DNA of 64,000 nt from contig NZ_QTZO01000011.1 of NCBI RefSeq assembly GCF_004025585.1, positions 37,024-101,023 on the forward strand. The letters run 5' to 3'. Of the stretch, positions 1-12,391 are shown in pieces. Under the pieces are notes generated by a model. That model searched no databases. It saw only the letters and a program-made list of their open reading frames with translations, and was not told the origin of the DNA. Source of the DNA: Pseudodesulfovibrio sp. S3 (GTDB taxonomy: Bacteria > Desulfobacterota > Desulfovibrionia > Desulfovibrionales > Desulfovibrionaceae). Numbering within the stretch: the stretch's first letter is position 1; the number at the start of each line of letters is the position of its first letter. A program made the translations under genes and the position numbers.

Positions 1-13
1 GCCCAGAAGGAGG

Positions 14-511
14 ATGTTGACGGTGCGTCCGACCAATAGCGTCCTGACCATCCTGTGGTGGTCCATCTACACAGTTCTCGGCATATGGGCACAGCGAACC
101 CTGCCCGGCATAGATTTTTTTGCCCCCGGCATCATCCTCTCCCTGCAGGAGGAGGAGAGCGGGCAACGCACCGCATTGCTGGGCCTGATCTGGATTCTGC
201 TCGTTGAAGGAACGGGCAGTCTGCCTTTCGGCTATGGGCTGGCATGGTATGGACTGCTGATCGCCTTCTATTTCATGGGCCGCTGGTTGTTCGAAGCCCG
301 ATCCTTCCTGTTCATGGGCCTGATAGGCATTGGGTTGGGCCTCCTTCATCCCGCACTGGTCTATGGCCTCTCCTCGCTGGTAAACCTGCAGGTGAACCTG
401 AAGCCCATCTTCATTCAGGGGGCCATGCAGGCCGTGGCCTTTCCGCTGATCTGGACCATTGCAGACTATTTCTACCCCAAAAGACTGAGGCAGGATGTCA
501 AACCTCTATAA
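14..511 (+). CDS. mreD: Rod shape-determining protein MreD
   Basis: Small integral membrane protein of the elongation complex that works with MreB, MreC, PBP2 and RodA to keep cells rod-shaped. The 165-residue product is hydrophobic throughout, with about five membrane segments and few charged stretches, as in the family. It is followed by mrdA with a 17-nt overlap and by rodA, the usual order after mreBC, which must lie left of the window. An AAGGAGG at 7-13 abuts the ATG at 14; an in-frame GTG at 23 would give a 9-nt spacing and may be the true start. The call rests mainly on context and hydrophobicity, because MreD sequences are poorly conserved. Confidence 0.85.
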   Translation: MLTVRPTNSVLTILWWSIYTVLGIWAQRTLPGIDFFAPGIILSLQEEESGQRTALLGLIWILLVEGTGSLPFGYGLAWYGLLIAFYFMGRWLFEARSFLFMGLIGIGLGLLHPALVYGLSSLVNLQVNLKPIFIQGAMQAVAFPLIWTIADYFYPKRLRQDVKPL

Positions 512-2369
512 CGAATCCGACCAGCAGCCGCCGCGCGCGGGCCTGCTCCTGCTTCAGACGCTCATCCTGGGGGTCTTCTGTCTTTTTGCCGTCCGGCTTT
601 GGTATCTCCAGATTCACCGGGGCGAGGAGTATGCCCTCAAGGCACGGGATAATCAGCTCCGCCAGGAAGCGGTCTTTTCTCCGCGCGGATTGATCCGCGA
701 CCGCAACGGAGACCTCCTGGCCGTGAACGAGCCGGCCTACGCCCTGGGCATCGTCCGGGAAGACTGCCCGGACATAGACAAACTGGTTCAGCAAATCGCG
801 GATTGGACCGGCAAGGACTTCCTGGAGCTCAAGACCCTCTACAACAAGAACCGCAAGCGGGTGAAGCCGTTCGAGCCGCTCATCGTCATCCCGGACCTGG
901 ACTTCGAGCAACTCGCGCTCATTGAGACCAACAAACTCCGCTGGCCCGGCCTGGAAATCCAGTTCCGACCCCGCCGCCTCTACCGATACGGCACCCTGTT
1001 CGCCCACGTGCTCGGGTATGTGGCCGAGGCCAACGAGGAAGACATGGGGAAAAAACCCGAGCTGGCCCTGGGCGATTACGTGGGCAAGCAGGGCATCGAG
1101 TTCATGCTGGAAGACCGCATGCGCGGCATCAAGGGGCTGACCCAGTTCGAAGTGGACGTCAACGGCCGGCGGCTCAAGGAACGCGTCCTCAAGCACCCGC
1201 AGGCCGGACACGAAATATCCCTATCCCTGGACCTGGGTTTGCAGAAGCTGGCCATGGATTGGCTGGAAGAGGAAGCGGGCGGCGTGGCGGTCATGGACGC
1301 CGATACCGGCCAACTCTGGGCATTGGCAACGGCACCGTCATACAATTCCAACGATTTTTCCTCGGGCCTGACCCCGGATCAATGGGCCAAACTCCGGGAC
1401 AACCCGCTCCACCCCATGCAGAATCGAGTCATCCAATCCGTGTACCCGCCCGGCTCCATTTTCAAGCACGTGGTGGCCGGCGCCGGACTGCACTACGGGA
1501 TGCTCGACCCCAAGGAGACCGTGTTCTGCTCCGGGTCCACCAAACTCGGCCGCAGAGTTTTCCGTTGCTGGCGCAAGGGCGGACACGGAAACGTCAATCT
1601 CGATCGCGCCCTGGTGGAGTCCTGCGACGTCTATTTCTATAAGATGGGCAAAAAGCTGACCGTGGACCGCATGAGCGAATTCGCCCAGGCCGTCGGCTTC
1701 GGCCACAAGACCGGCATCCGCCTGCCCCACGAAAAGGCGGGCATCATGCCCACCAAGGAGTGGAAACAGAAACGGTTCGGCGAAAGCTGGCAGGGAGGCG
1801 ACAACCTGAACATGGCAATCGGCCAGGGATACACCCTGGTCACACCGCTCCAGGTAGTCCGTTTCTTTGCCGGAATTCTCAACGGCGGCAAACTGCTCAA
1901 ACCGCTGTTGCTCAAGGATGAAAAAACTGTAGTTCAAGCCGAAATCCCTCTGGATCAGGGCCAGATCGAGCGCCTCAGGCGCGCCCTGGTGGAGACCGTG
2001 AACGATGCCCACGGCACCTGTAGACGGATACGCACAAAGGATGTTGTCGTGGGCGGCAAGACCGGCACGGCCCAGGTGGTTCGGTTGACCGACGAACTCA
2101 AGGAACTGAAGGATGACCAAATCCCGTACAAGTTCCGCGACCACGCCTGGATGGCCGCCATCGCGGAAAAGGACGGACGCCGGTTCGCCATCGCCGTGCT
2201 GGTGGAACACGGACTGCACGGCGGCTCCGGGGCCGGCCCCATAGTCAAGGCCGTCATTGACTACCTGTTCCTGGACAAGGTCACCCCCAACCCCGAAGAG
2301 AGAAAAAGCAAGGCCAAGGCTGTCCGCGCCCTCTCCCTCAAGAAAAAGGAGAAGCCCCGTGCCAATTGA
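495..2369 (+). CDS. mrdA: Penicillin-binding protein 2 (peptidoglycan DD-transpeptidase)
   Basis: Membrane-anchored transpeptidase that cross-links peptidoglycan during cell elongation and is the partner of RodA. The 624-residue product has one N-terminal membrane anchor (about residues 14-36), a dimerisation region and a C-terminal penicillin-binding domain. The catalytic motifs are visible: SIFK with the active serine at about residue 321, SCD at about 376 and KTG at about 522 in the stretch GGKTGTAQ. The start overlaps mreD by 17 nt and the end overlaps rodA by 11 nt, so the three are probably translationally coupled. The tail after the KTG domain is rich in lysine. Confidence 0.96.
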   Translation: MSNLYNESDQQPPRAGLLLLQTLILGVFCLFAVRLWYLQIHRGEEYALKARDNQLRQEAVFSPRGLIRDRNGDLLAVNEPAYALGIVREDCPDIDKLVQQIADWTGKDFLELKTLYNKNRKRVKPFEPLIVIPDLDFEQLALIETNKLRWPGLEIQFRPRRLYRYGTLFAHVLGYVAEANEEDMGKKPELALGDYVGKQGIEFMLEDRMRGIKGLTQFEVDVNGRRLKERVLKHPQAGHEISLSLDLGLQKLAMDWLEEEAGGVAVMDADTGQLWALATAPSYNSNDFSSGLTPDQWAKLRDNPLHPMQNRVIQSVYPPGSIFKHVVAGAGLHYGMLDPKETVFCSGSTKLGRRVFRCWRKGGHGNVNLDRALVESCDVYFYKMGKKLTVDRMSEFAQAVGFGHKTGIRLPHEKAGIMPTKEWKQKRFGESWQGGDNLNMAIGQGYTLVTPLQVVRFFAGILNGGKLLKPLLLKDEKTVVQAEIPLDQGQIERLRRALVETVNDAHGTCRRIRTKDVVVGGKTGTAQVVRLTDELKELKDDQIPYKFRDHAWMAAIAEKDGRRFAIAVLVEHGLHGGSGAGPIVKAVIDYLFLDKVTPNPEERKSKAKAVRALSLKKKEKPRAN

Positions 2370-3471
2370 CCGCAGACTGCTGCTCTACATCAACTGGCCG
2401 CTCCTCGGCCTGGCCGTCATCCTCTTCCTGATCGGCGTGCTCAACCTTTACTCGGCCAGCGGATTCCGGCTGGAAGAAGGCATGAACGTCGCCGCATACT
2501 ACCACCGGCAACTGCTGTGGGGGCTCGTGGGCCTCATGGGCATGGTGGCCTTCATGTTTTTCGACTACCGCCACCTGAAAACCCTGGCCTGGCCGCTCTT
2601 CTGGGCCACGGTGATCCTGCTTATCGCCGTGTTCTTCGCCGGCAAAACCATCTACGGGGCTCGGCGCTGGCTCGACCTCGGATTCATGAATTTCCAACCG
2701 TCGGAACTGGCCAAGATCGCCATCCTCCTGGTGGGCGCGCGCATCTTGTCCAAGGAACGCGAGCCGCTGGACTTCCTGCGGCTGGGCTACGTGTTCGGCG
2801 TGGGCCTGATCCTGGCCGCGCTGATCATCAAGCAGCCCGACCTCGGTTCCGGCCTGTCCATACTGATGATCCTGGGCGGCATGATCCTGTTCAGGGGGGT
2901 CACTCCACGCGTGTTCAAGACATGCCTGGTGGCCATCCCGTCACTGCTTCCGCTGTCCTGGTTTTTCATGCACGACTATCAGAAACAGCGCATAATGACC
3001 TTTCTGGACCCCACAACAGACCCGCTGGGGGCAGGCTATCACATCATCCAATCTGAAATCGCCATCGGCTCCGGCGGCTTCTGGGGCAAGGGTTTCCTGG
3101 AAGGCACCCAGTCACAGCTCCGTTTTTTGCCCGAGCGCCACACGGACTTTGCCGTGGCTGTTTTCGGCGAGGAATGGGGATTCGTGGGGACCATGGTCCT
3201 GCTGACCCTCTTTTGCGTATTTCTCTATCAGATGGTGGTCATTGCGCGCGACGCCCGAGGGCTGTTCGGATCCTATCTTGCGGCGGGCGTGTTCTTCTAT
3301 TTCTTCTGGCAAATCCTGATAAATACGGGTATGGTCCTCGGGCTGATGCCGGTGGTAGGCATACCGCTTCCGTTTATTAGTTACGGAGGCAGTGCCACGC
3401 TGGTAAATTTTTGTCTCGTCGGGCTTGTGCTTAATGTGTCAATGCGTCGGTTCCTGTTCAAGCAGGCCTGA
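2359..3471 (+). CDS. rodA: Peptidoglycan glycosyltransferase RodA
   Basis: SEDS-family polytopic membrane protein that polymerises glycan strands for elongation together with PBP2. I chose the GTG at 2359 (product 370 residues beginning VPIDRRLLLYINW), because an AAGGAGAAG lies just upstream and the frame before it is the mrdA reading region. About ten membrane helices are visible. SEDS landmarks include QPSELAK, DPLGAGYHI and a C-terminal GIPLPFISYGGSA, the last being a family signature. It overlaps the end of mrdA by 11 nt. Confidence 0.95.
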   Translation: MPIDRRLLLYINWPLLGLAVILFLIGVLNLYSASGFRLEEGMNVAAYYHRQLLWGLVGLMGMVAFMFFDYRHLKTLAWPLFWATVILLIAVFFAGKTIYGARRWLDLGFMNFQPSELAKIAILLVGARILSKEREPLDFLRLGYVFGVGLILAALIIKQPDLGSGLSILMILGGMILFRGVTPRVFKTCLVAIPSLLPLSWFFMHDYQKQRIMTFLDPTTDPLGAGYHIIQSEIAIGSGGFWGKGFLEGTQSQLRFLPERHTDFAVAVFGEEWGFVGTMVLLTLFCVFLYQMVVIARDARGLFGSYLAAGVFFYFFWQILINTGMVLGLMPVVGIPLPFISYGGSATLVNFCLVGLVLNVSMRRFLFKQA

Positions 3472-3529
3472 TCCCGACACGCCGAACACAGCCCGGATTT
3501 CACAACCAGGTTTTGCAGGAGCGGTTTTC

Positions 3530-3904
3530 ATGGCCAGAGATGAAATTAATGCGTTTTTGGGGGCCGGAACCAATTATCACGGCAAGTTGCACTTTCAGGG
3601 TGCTGTCCGCATCGACGGCAACTTCCAGGGTGAAGTGGTGTCCGAAGGAACGCTGGTCATTGGTCAGGAAGCCATTGTAGAGGGGCAGATCAAGGTCGGC
3701 CAGCTCGTCCTGTCAGGAAAAATCAAGGGCGAGGTCGAGGCAAAAAACAAGGTCGTCCTGCACAAGACAGCAAATTTGCAGGGCAATATCAGGACTCCGG
3801 TCCTGGTTGTCGAGGAAGGTGCGGTACTTGAAGGCGAACTCATCATGGGCAGCCTCGGCACCGCTTCAGACACAAAGCCGGAAAAAGATTCCGATCAGTC
3901 TTAA
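3530..3904 (+). CDS. Bactofilin family cytoskeletal protein
   Basis: Small polymer-forming cytoskeletal protein. The start is the ATG at 3530 with GCAGGAGCGG upstream, giving 124 residues. The core is a run of short beta repeats with regular hydrophobic and glycine spacing (for example FQGAVRIDGNFQGEVVSEG), the right-handed beta-helix pattern of the bactofilin (DUF583) family. The ends are short, charged and probably disordered. Bactofilins organise local envelope growth, which fits its place directly behind mreD-mrdA-rodA. It is separated from the ATP synthase genes by 123 nt carrying a hairpin and a promoter-like sequence. Confidence 0.9.
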   Translation: MARDEINAFLGAGTNYHGKLHFQGAVRIDGNFQGEVVSEGTLVIGQEAIVEGQIKVGQLVLSGKIKGEVEAKNKVVLHKTANLQGNIRTPVLVVEEGAVLEGELIMGSLGTASDTKPEKDSDQS

Positions 3905-3936
3905 TCGGTTTTGAGGGCGCGATTTCCAAGGAGTGC

Positions 3937-3980
3937 AAAGGCAAAAAGCCTTTGACACAACCCTTGAAATTGGGTAATTG
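3937..3980 (+). promoter_or_regulatory. Small hairpin and sigma-70-like promoter ahead of the ATP synthase operon
   Basis: AAAGGC-AAAAA-GCCTTT at 3937-3953 forms a short hairpin that could end bactofilin transcription. It overlaps a perfect TTGACA at 3952-3957, followed after 17 nt by TAATTG at 3975-3980. The spacing is ideal, but the -10 element is weak. The first ATP synthase gene starts at 4028. Confidence 0.45.
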
Positions 3981-4027
3981 CCAGTGACTTTGCGCCAAAA
4001 TTCACAACCTCATCGGGGGCATATGGT

Positions 4028-4450
4028 ATGGTTATACCAGACAAAACAATTTTTATCCAAGGCCTGAATTTCGTTGTCATGGTCTTCTTGCTGAACGTCG
4101 TGCTTATCAAGCCGATTCGCGAAATCATCAAGAAGCGCAAGGGGTTGATGGCTGATCAACTGGGGAAAATCGAAGACTTCAACGAGAGCGCCGGGAAAAA
4201 AGTGGCTGATTATGAAGCCCAACTTGCCGCCGCTCGCAAGGAAGCCGGAGATATTCGCAACACCGCCAAGGAAGCGGGCGTGGCCCAGGAGCAGGCCATG
4301 CTGTCCGTTGCTGGCGAAGAAGCTTCCAGCACCATCCAGACCGCACGCGCCGAAATTCAGTCTCAGGTCAAGGCCGCCATGGACCAGCTGACCAAGGACG
4401 TGGACAAATACGCTGAGCAGGCAACAGGCAAAATCCTGGGCCAGGCTTAG
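4028..4450 (+). CDS. atpF': ATP synthase F0 subunit b' (first peripheral-stalk subunit)
   Basis: Peripheral-stalk subunit that anchors F1 to the membrane sector. The 140-residue product has one N-terminal membrane helix (about residues 8-27) followed by a long charged, alanine-rich helix predicted to form a coiled coil, which is the b/b' layout. A GGGGG at 4015-4019 precedes the ATG. It is followed by a second b-type gene and then delta, alpha, gamma, beta and epsilon. Subunits a and c are absent from this operon, the split arrangement familiar from Desulfovibrio. Confidence 0.93.
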   Translation: MVIPDKTIFIQGLNFVVMVFLLNVVLIKPIREIIKKRKGLMADQLGKIEDFNESAGKKVADYEAQLAAARKEAGDIRNTAKEAGVAQEQAMLSVAGEEASSTIQTARAEIQSQVKAAMDQLTKDVDKYAEQATGKILGQA

Positions 4451-4469
4451 ACAAGAGGAGGGTTTCATT

Positions 4470-5050
4470 TTGAAACGGAAGAATGTGTTTTTTGCGGTCC
4501 TGCTGACCGCCATGGCTGTCTCCTCTGTCGCTTTTGCCAATGAAGGCGCAGCCGCAGGTCATGCTGTTTTCACGGCCGCTAACGTGAAAGACTATGGCCT
4601 GCGCATGCTCAACTTCGCCATCTTCGCATGGGTGATCTACAAGTTCGCCGGTGCCAAGATTAAGGATTTCTTCGTGGGCCGTCGCGACGGCATCAAGCAG
4701 AATCTCGACGACTTGCAGACCCGCAAGGTCGAGGCCGAGAAGAAGCTCAAGGAAGTTGAAAGCAGCATTGCCAACATGGCTCAGGAAAAGCAGCAGATCC
4801 TGGACGACGCCAAGGCTCAGGGCGAGGCTCTCAAGGCCGCCATCATCGAGAAGGCGCAACATGAAGCCAAGGCTCTCACCGAACAGGCAAAGCGTACCGC
4901 TTCCAACGAAGCGCAGGCTGCCATCAAGACCATCCGCGGCGAAATGGCCGACATGGTCATCGCGGCTGCCGAAAAGATCATTGCCGAAAAGTTGAGCGCC
5001 AATGACCACGACAAGCTCGTGGATGACTATTTAACAAAGGTGGTGCTCAA

Positions 5051-5054
<4 letters not shown>
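4470..5054 (+). CDS. atpF: ATP synthase F0 subunit b
   Basis: Second peripheral-stalk subunit, 194 residues. It begins with TTG at 4470 behind AGAGGAGGG. The N-terminus has a signal-peptide-like hydrophobic stretch (about residues 5-23, ending VAFANEG) and then a second hydrophobic helix (about 45-63, LRMLNFAIFAWVIYKFAG). The rest is a long charged coiled coil rich in alanine, lysine and glutamate. A cleavable leader before the membrane helix is a known feature of b subunits in deltaproteobacteria. It overlaps atpH by 4 nt. Confidence 0.94.
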
Positions 5055-7115
<2,061 letters not shown>

Positions 7116-7130
7116 CTAAGGGGTAACTGA

Positions 7131-8009
7131 ATGGCTTCGTTAAGAGACGTCCAAAATCAGATCGTTGGCGTCAAGAAAACCAAGCAGATCACCAAGGCCA
7201 TGAACATGGTGGCCTCGGCAAAACTGCGCAACGCACAGGAGCGTATCGAACGCTTCCGTCCGTATGCGGACAAGTTTTATGAGATGCTCGGAGACTTGGC
7301 AGCCGGCGCTGACGAATCGGTACATCCGCTGCTGGAGGTCCGGGACGAAGTGAAGACCGTGGGAATCATGGTAACCACTTCAGACCGCGGACTCTGTGGC
7401 GCATTCAATGGCAATATTATCAACAAGGCCATGAAATTGGCCAACATGAAGGCTTCGGAAGGCAAGACAGTCAAGATGTACTGCATCGGCAAGAAAGCCC
7501 GCGACGCCTTCAAGAAAACCGACTACGAAATGGTGCGCGCCGAAGGCGACGCCATGACCCATTTCGACTTCACCCTGGCAGCCAGTGTCGGCAATGAGCT
7601 GATCGACGGCTACGTCAGCGGGGATCTCGATGAGGTCCACGTGGTGTTCGGTGAATTCCAGAGCATGGCAAGGCAGCTTCCTGTCGACCTCACCATCCTG
7701 CCCATGGCAGCGGCGGAGATCGAAGACGAAGCCGCTTCTGGCGGCAGTGGAGACTATTTGTATGAACCGTCCGTCGAAGGCCTGCTGGCCGAGCTTCTGC
7801 CTCGGTTCATCAAGGTCCAGGTCTACCGTGGCCTGCTCGACACGTCCTGCTCCGAGCATGCGGCCCGTATGGCTGCCATGGACAACGCCACCAAGGCGTG
7901 TGACGATCTGACGGATACCCTGACCTTGCTTTACAACAAGACAAGGCAGGCCGCCATCACTGGCGATCTTATGGACATTGTCGGCGGCGTGGAAGCGCTG
8001 AAAGGATAA
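7131..8009 (+). CDS. atpG: ATP synthase F1 subunit gamma
   Basis: Central rotor shaft of F1; 292 residues. The N-terminus (MASLRDVQNQIVGVKKTKQI) and C-terminus (LTLLYNKTRQAAITGDLMDI) carry the two long helices that form the shaft, with the conserved TSDRGLCGAFN segment near residue 85. It lies between atpA and atpD with short spacers, so it is part of the same transcript. Confidence 0.98.
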   Translation: MASLRDVQNQIVGVKKTKQITKAMNMVASAKLRNAQERIERFRPYADKFYEMLGDLAAGADESVHPLLEVRDEVKTVGIMVTTSDRGLCGAFNGNIINKAMKLANMKASEGKTVKMYCIGKKARDAFKKTDYEMVRAEGDAMTHFDFTLAASVGNELIDGYVSGDLDEVHVVFGEFQSMARQLPVDLTILPMAAAEIEDEAASGGSGDYLYEPSVEGLLAELLPRFIKVQVYRGLLDTSCSEHAARMAAMDNATKACDDLTDTLTLLYNKTRQAAITGDLMDIVGGVEALKG

Positions 8010-8022
8010 AAGGGGGCTATGA

Positions 8023-9423
<1,401 letters not shown>

Positions 9424-9435
9424 GCGAGGTAATTC

Positions 9436-9855
9436 ATGGCAACATTGAAACTTGAAATTGTCACTCCCGATCGGAAAGTACTTTCCGAGGACGTGGAATA
9501 CGTTGGCGCACCCGGTATCCTGGGTGAATTCGGTGTACTGCCGAGCCACGTTCCCTTCCTGTCCGCACTGGGAATCGGCAATCTTCATTATAAACAAAGC
9601 GGCAAGGCGCACTACGTCTTCGTTTCCGGTGGATTCGCCGAAGTCAGCAACAACAAGGTCACCATCCTGGCCGAAGTTGCTGAAAAGGCCACCGAGATCG
9701 ACGTTGCCCGCGCCCAAAAGGCCAAGGAGCGCGCCGAACAGCGCGCTACAGCCGCCAAGGAAAAGCTCGAAGCCGTCCGCAACCAGGCTGCTCTGAAGCG
9801 CGCCATATCGCGCATCAGCTGCAAGTCCAACGGACAGAACGCAGGAACCTGCTAA
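9436..9855 (+). CDS. atpC: ATP synthase F1 subunit epsilon
   Basis: Last gene of the operon, encoding the rotor-foot subunit that couples F1 to the c-ring and can inhibit ATP hydrolysis. It has 139 residues. The N-terminal beta-sandwich ([32 protein letters not shown]) is clear, followed by an alanine- and lysine-rich helical hairpin. The final residues (about 127-139) contain two cysteines and do not look like the usual ending. A strong intrinsic terminator begins 29 nt downstream. Confidence 0.97.
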   Translation: MATLKLEIVTPDRKVLSEDVEYVGAPGILGEFGVLPSHVPFLSALGIGNLHYKQSGKAHYVFVSGGFAEVSNNKVTILAEVAEKATEIDVARAQKAKERAEQRATAAKEKLEAVRNQAALKRAISRISCKSNGQNAGTC

Positions 9856-9884
9856 ATCGAACTGATCCTCACCCTACAAATAAA

Positions 9885-9913
9885 GGGCGGTTCCTCACGG
9901 AACCGCCCTTTTT
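9885..9913 (+). terminator. Intrinsic terminator of the ATP synthase operon
   Basis: A perfect 10-bp stem GGGCGGTTCC / GGAACCGCCC with a 4-nt loop is followed directly by a run of five T. Confidence 0.95.
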
Positions 9914-9925
9914 CTTTGGGGGGGG

Positions 9926-10017
9926 AAGGCCTCCGGCGGCCAGAGGGGGAACCTCTTGAAAGAGGTTCCCCCTCTGGACTCCCCCTTCAGAACTTTTTAT
10001 CGCGCCTTCGGCGGGGT
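9926..10017. repeat. Intergenic hairpin repeat, copy 1
   Basis: The unit has GCCTCCGGCGGCCAG, then a perfect 18-bp inverted repeat at 9940-9977 (arms starting CCAGAGGGGGAACCTC), then a tail reading roughly GGACTCCCCCTTCAGAACTTTTTATCGCGCCTTCGGCGGGG. The same plan recurs at 31493-31569 and in degraded form at 11588-11650. It sits behind the operon terminator. The rest of the gap to 10218 contains long T, G and A runs and a small inverted repeat around 10196-10216, but no gene that I can support. Confidence 0.8.
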
Positions 10018-10218
10018 AAACTAACTTGTTTTTTTGGGGGGAAAGGTGGGTTCAGCGAAACTTTCTGGAGAAACAAAAAGGGTTGTGGGTGGAAAAATAT
10101 TGCAGACTGTATCGAAATAAAGAGAAAGGCTGGTTCCTTTTTTTCCGCGCCCAATCGCCAACCGGCACGAAGAACGACAACACAAGCCCGTCTCCGAGCG
10201 TAGCGAGCTACGGGACGC

Positions 10219-11256
10219 TTACAGCCCGAGCTTTGCCTTCAACTCACCCCATACCAGATCCGGGGTTACTTCCTTCATGCATCGGAAGTGTCCCTTGGGG
10301 CAGACCTTGGGGCCGTGCAGGCCGCAGGGGCGGCAATCCAGGTCGGTCTCCATGACGGTCGCATTCTCCCCGCGCGGAAAAAAGCCCAGAGACCTGACCG
10401 TGGGACCGAACAGGGCCACCAGCGGCGTGCCCTGGGTCCAGGCCAGATGCATGGGACCGGAATCGTTGGTCAGATAGCAGTCCAGCTTGCCGAGGTAGGC
10501 CGCCAATTCCGGCAACCGGAGCTGCCCTGCAAGGTTGGTGACATTCCGAATGTCCCCCTGCGCTTCCGCGAGCACCCGCGCCGCGACAGCTTCTTCACCC
10601 GGACCGGCAAAGACAAGGACATGCGCGCCTTCGGAAGACGCCCGGGATACAATCTCGCTGAAATATTCCACGGGCCAGCACTTGGTGGGCCAGGTGGACC
10701 CGGGATGGATACCAAGCACCGGACGGTCGAAATTCTTGGTGCGCCAAAACCAGTCCGCCGCCTCACGCGCCTCTTGGGAAAGCACCAGTCGGGCTTCGGG
10801 CGCGGGTCCATCAATACCCAACGGCCGGACCAACTCCATAAGCCGCTCGATCTCTTCCAGTTCACTGAAGCGTCTGTCCACGGTCTCGGTGTAGGCCAGA
10901 CGGTTGAACCATGGTCGATTGTAGCCGATGCGCCTCTTGATGCCCGTGGCCCCGCCGATCAATGCAGAGCGCAGACTGGTGTGGGCGGAAATCCACAGGT
11001 CAAAGCCTTCCCGCCCCAGTTCCCAGCCGAACCGGACCGCTGCGTTCAGCGACTTCTGAGCGCCGCGCTTGGCAAAAGGGCGGACAGAAACGATCTCGGG
11101 CTGGCCCCGGAAAACGGATTCGACCCCGCCACGGACAAAGAAATGGATTTCGGCACCGGGAAAACGGTCCTTGAGCGCCCGCAACAGTGGAAGGGTCAGC
11201 ACGGCGTCACCCAGAAACGCGGTCTGCCAGACGGCAATTTTCTTGTATTCTTGCAT
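10219..11256 (-). CDS. Glycosyltransferase family 9, lipopolysaccharide heptosyltransferase-like
   Basis: Enzyme expected to transfer a heptose or similar sugar from a nucleotide-activated donor to the lipopolysaccharide core at the inner membrane. The start is taken at 11256 (MQEYKKIAVWQTAFLGD), giving 345 residues. The first Rossmann segment AFLGDAVLTLPLLRALK is the typical GT9 acceptor-side motif, and LTNDSGPMHLAWTQGTPLVALFGPT near residues 260-285 is the donor-binding signature of ADP-heptose transferases. The C-terminus has a cysteine cluster (CRPCG, CPKG, FRCM) common in WaaF-like proteins. It stands alone on the minus strand. Donor and acceptor are not determined by sequence. Confidence 0.88.
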   Translation of the reverse strand: MQEYKKIAVWQTAFLGDAVLTLPLLRALKDRFPGAEIHFFVRGGVESVFRGQPEIVSVRPFAKRGAQKSLNAAVRFGWELGREGFDLWISAHTSLRSALIGGATGIKRRIGYNRPWFNRLAYTETVDRRFSELEEIERLMELVRPLGIDGPAPEARLVLSQEAREAADWFWRTKNFDRPVLGIHPGSTWPTKCWPVEYFSEIVSRASSEGAHVLVFAGPGEEAVAARVLAEAQGDIRNVTNLAGQLRLPELAAYLGKLDCYLTNDSGPMHLAWTQGTPLVALFGPTVRSLGFFPRGENATVMETDLDCRPCGLHGPKVCPKGHFRCMKEVTPDLVWGELKAKLGL

Positions 11257-11348
11257 CACGCTAGGTTTACCTTGTCCGACAATTTCAGGCAACATCTTGA
11301 TCTGGGGGCGTCTTGTCAGTAGGCTGAGCCCATCAAAGGAGACGACCC

Positions 11349-11588
11349 ATGAAATATATCATGTTCGAAGATTTTTCCGGTGCTGCCGTCCCGGTCATAT
11401 TCCCCAACCGCATCAACTTCGACGAAATGCGCGAACAGATGCCCTACACCACGGCTCTGTCGGCCGGATACATCTCCTTCGGCCCCGATGGATTCCGCTG
11501 CCACGGCCAGTCCAAAGGCCTGGAACTCGCTGCCCGCGACCAGGATGCGGCCATCATCCGGGAAAAATTCGAAAACGCCGAGAGTTAA
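11349..11588 (+). CDS. Conserved small protein of unknown function
   Basis: A 79-residue protein starting MKYIMFEDFSGAAVPVIFPN behind a good AAAGGAGA ribosome site. No signal peptide, membrane segment or metal motif is visible. The sequence has a short beta-rich N-half with a phenylalanine/proline pattern and a charged helical end (AARDQDAAIIREKFENAES). I recall similar small proteins in Desulfovibrio genomes but do not know a function. It is transcribed divergently from the heptosyltransferase gene, and a degraded copy of the hairpin repeat follows it immediately. Confidence 0.7.
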   Translation: MKYIMFEDFSGAAVPVIFPNRINFDEMREQMPYTTALSAGYISFGPDGFRCHGQSKGLELAARDQDAAIIREKFENAES

Positions 11589-11650
11589 TGCCTCCGGCCC
11601 CCCTTCCCCTCTCCTTTCCCAAACTTTTTGGTGCCGCCTTCAGCGGGGTG
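11588..11650. repeat. Intergenic hairpin repeat, copy 2, degraded
   Basis: Matches the start (GCCTCCGG) and the tail (CCAAACTTTTTGGTGCCGCC, then TTCAGCGGGG) of the repeats at 9926 and 31493 but has lost the central perfect hairpin. It fills the gap between two convergent genes. Confidence 0.6.
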
Positions 11651-12301
11651 CTATTTTTGGCCGGTGATCAGGCGGGCGCCCATTTCCTTGGCCTGCTGGC
11701 ATTGTTTGGCGAAGAACTCGGCGCGGTGGGCGGCCTTCTTGTTCTTGTCGAAGCCGGTCTCGTACTTGTCGTAGTCGTCGTACTGCACCGTGTTGTCGGC
11801 AATGACCAGCTCGCAGGAGCCGAAGTGGCGGGCCATGATGCTGCGGGTGCGCTCGAAGATCACGTCATAGCCCCACTCCGCGTGATGGGCGGCCGGGACG
11901 TTCATGGTGTAGATCAAGCCGGTGGGCATGTGTCGGGGAAAATGCGACTCCTCGTAGTTGGCGTAGTTCAGGTACGGGAACTGCAACCGCTCCAGGAAGG
12001 CTCGGGCGCAGGCCGTCTCGCAGCTATAGTAGACCGGGCTGCCCAGGATGATCGCGTCCGCCGTGCGGACCTGCTCCAGGATCGGCTTCAGGTCGTCCTT
12101 GAGCACGCACACGCCCGTTGCCGTGCGGTCATGCCGCTTGCAGGAAAAACAGCTCGCACACCCCTTGAAGTCCAGCGCATAGAGGTGCACCAGCTCGGTC
12201 TCCGCGCCCGCCTCGCGCGCGCCCTCCAGAGCGTGCTCCAGCATGGTGACCGTATTCCATTTCTTCTTCCTGGGACTGCCGTTGAATGCCAGCAATTTCA
12301 T
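11651..12301 (-). CDS. Flavodoxin-fold NAD(P)H-dependent oxidoreductase
   Basis: FMN-binding reductase of the flavodoxin-like (NADPH-dependent FMN reductase / iron-sulfur flavoprotein) superfamily, 216 residues. The N-terminus LLAFNGSPRKKKWNTVTMLEHAL is the phosphate-binding loop. A cysteine group CASCFSCK at about 49-56 with a further CVLKDDL resembles the iron-sulfur flavoprotein arrangement, and IILGSPVYYSCETACARAFLERL is the second flavin-contact region. It lies 90 nt downstream of an ArsR-type regulator on the same strand, so the two may form a unit. Physiological substrate unknown. Confidence 0.85.
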   Translation of the reverse strand: MKLLAFNGSPRKKKWNTVTMLEHALEGAREAGAETELVHLYALDFKGCASCFSCKRHDRTATGVCVLKDDLKPILEQVRTADAIILGSPVYYSCETACARAFLERLQFPYLNYANYEESHFPRHMPTGLIYTMNVPAAHHAEWGYDVIFERTRSIMARHFGSCELVIADNTVQYDDYDKYETGFDKNKKAAHRAEFFAKQCQQAKEMGARLITGQK

Positions 12302-12391
12302 GGTGACTCCCCTGTCTCTTGGGGCAGATCGAGCTGCCCTTGTTGTTTTATTATTCGAAAAGCTTCGAAGGCTGACCGCAAAAAAAGAGCG

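Noticed and set aside
10288..11322. Long plus-strand frame opposite the heptosyltransferase gene
   Set aside because: The minus-strand gene has clear GT9 motifs; the opposite frame has none and lacks a ribosome site.
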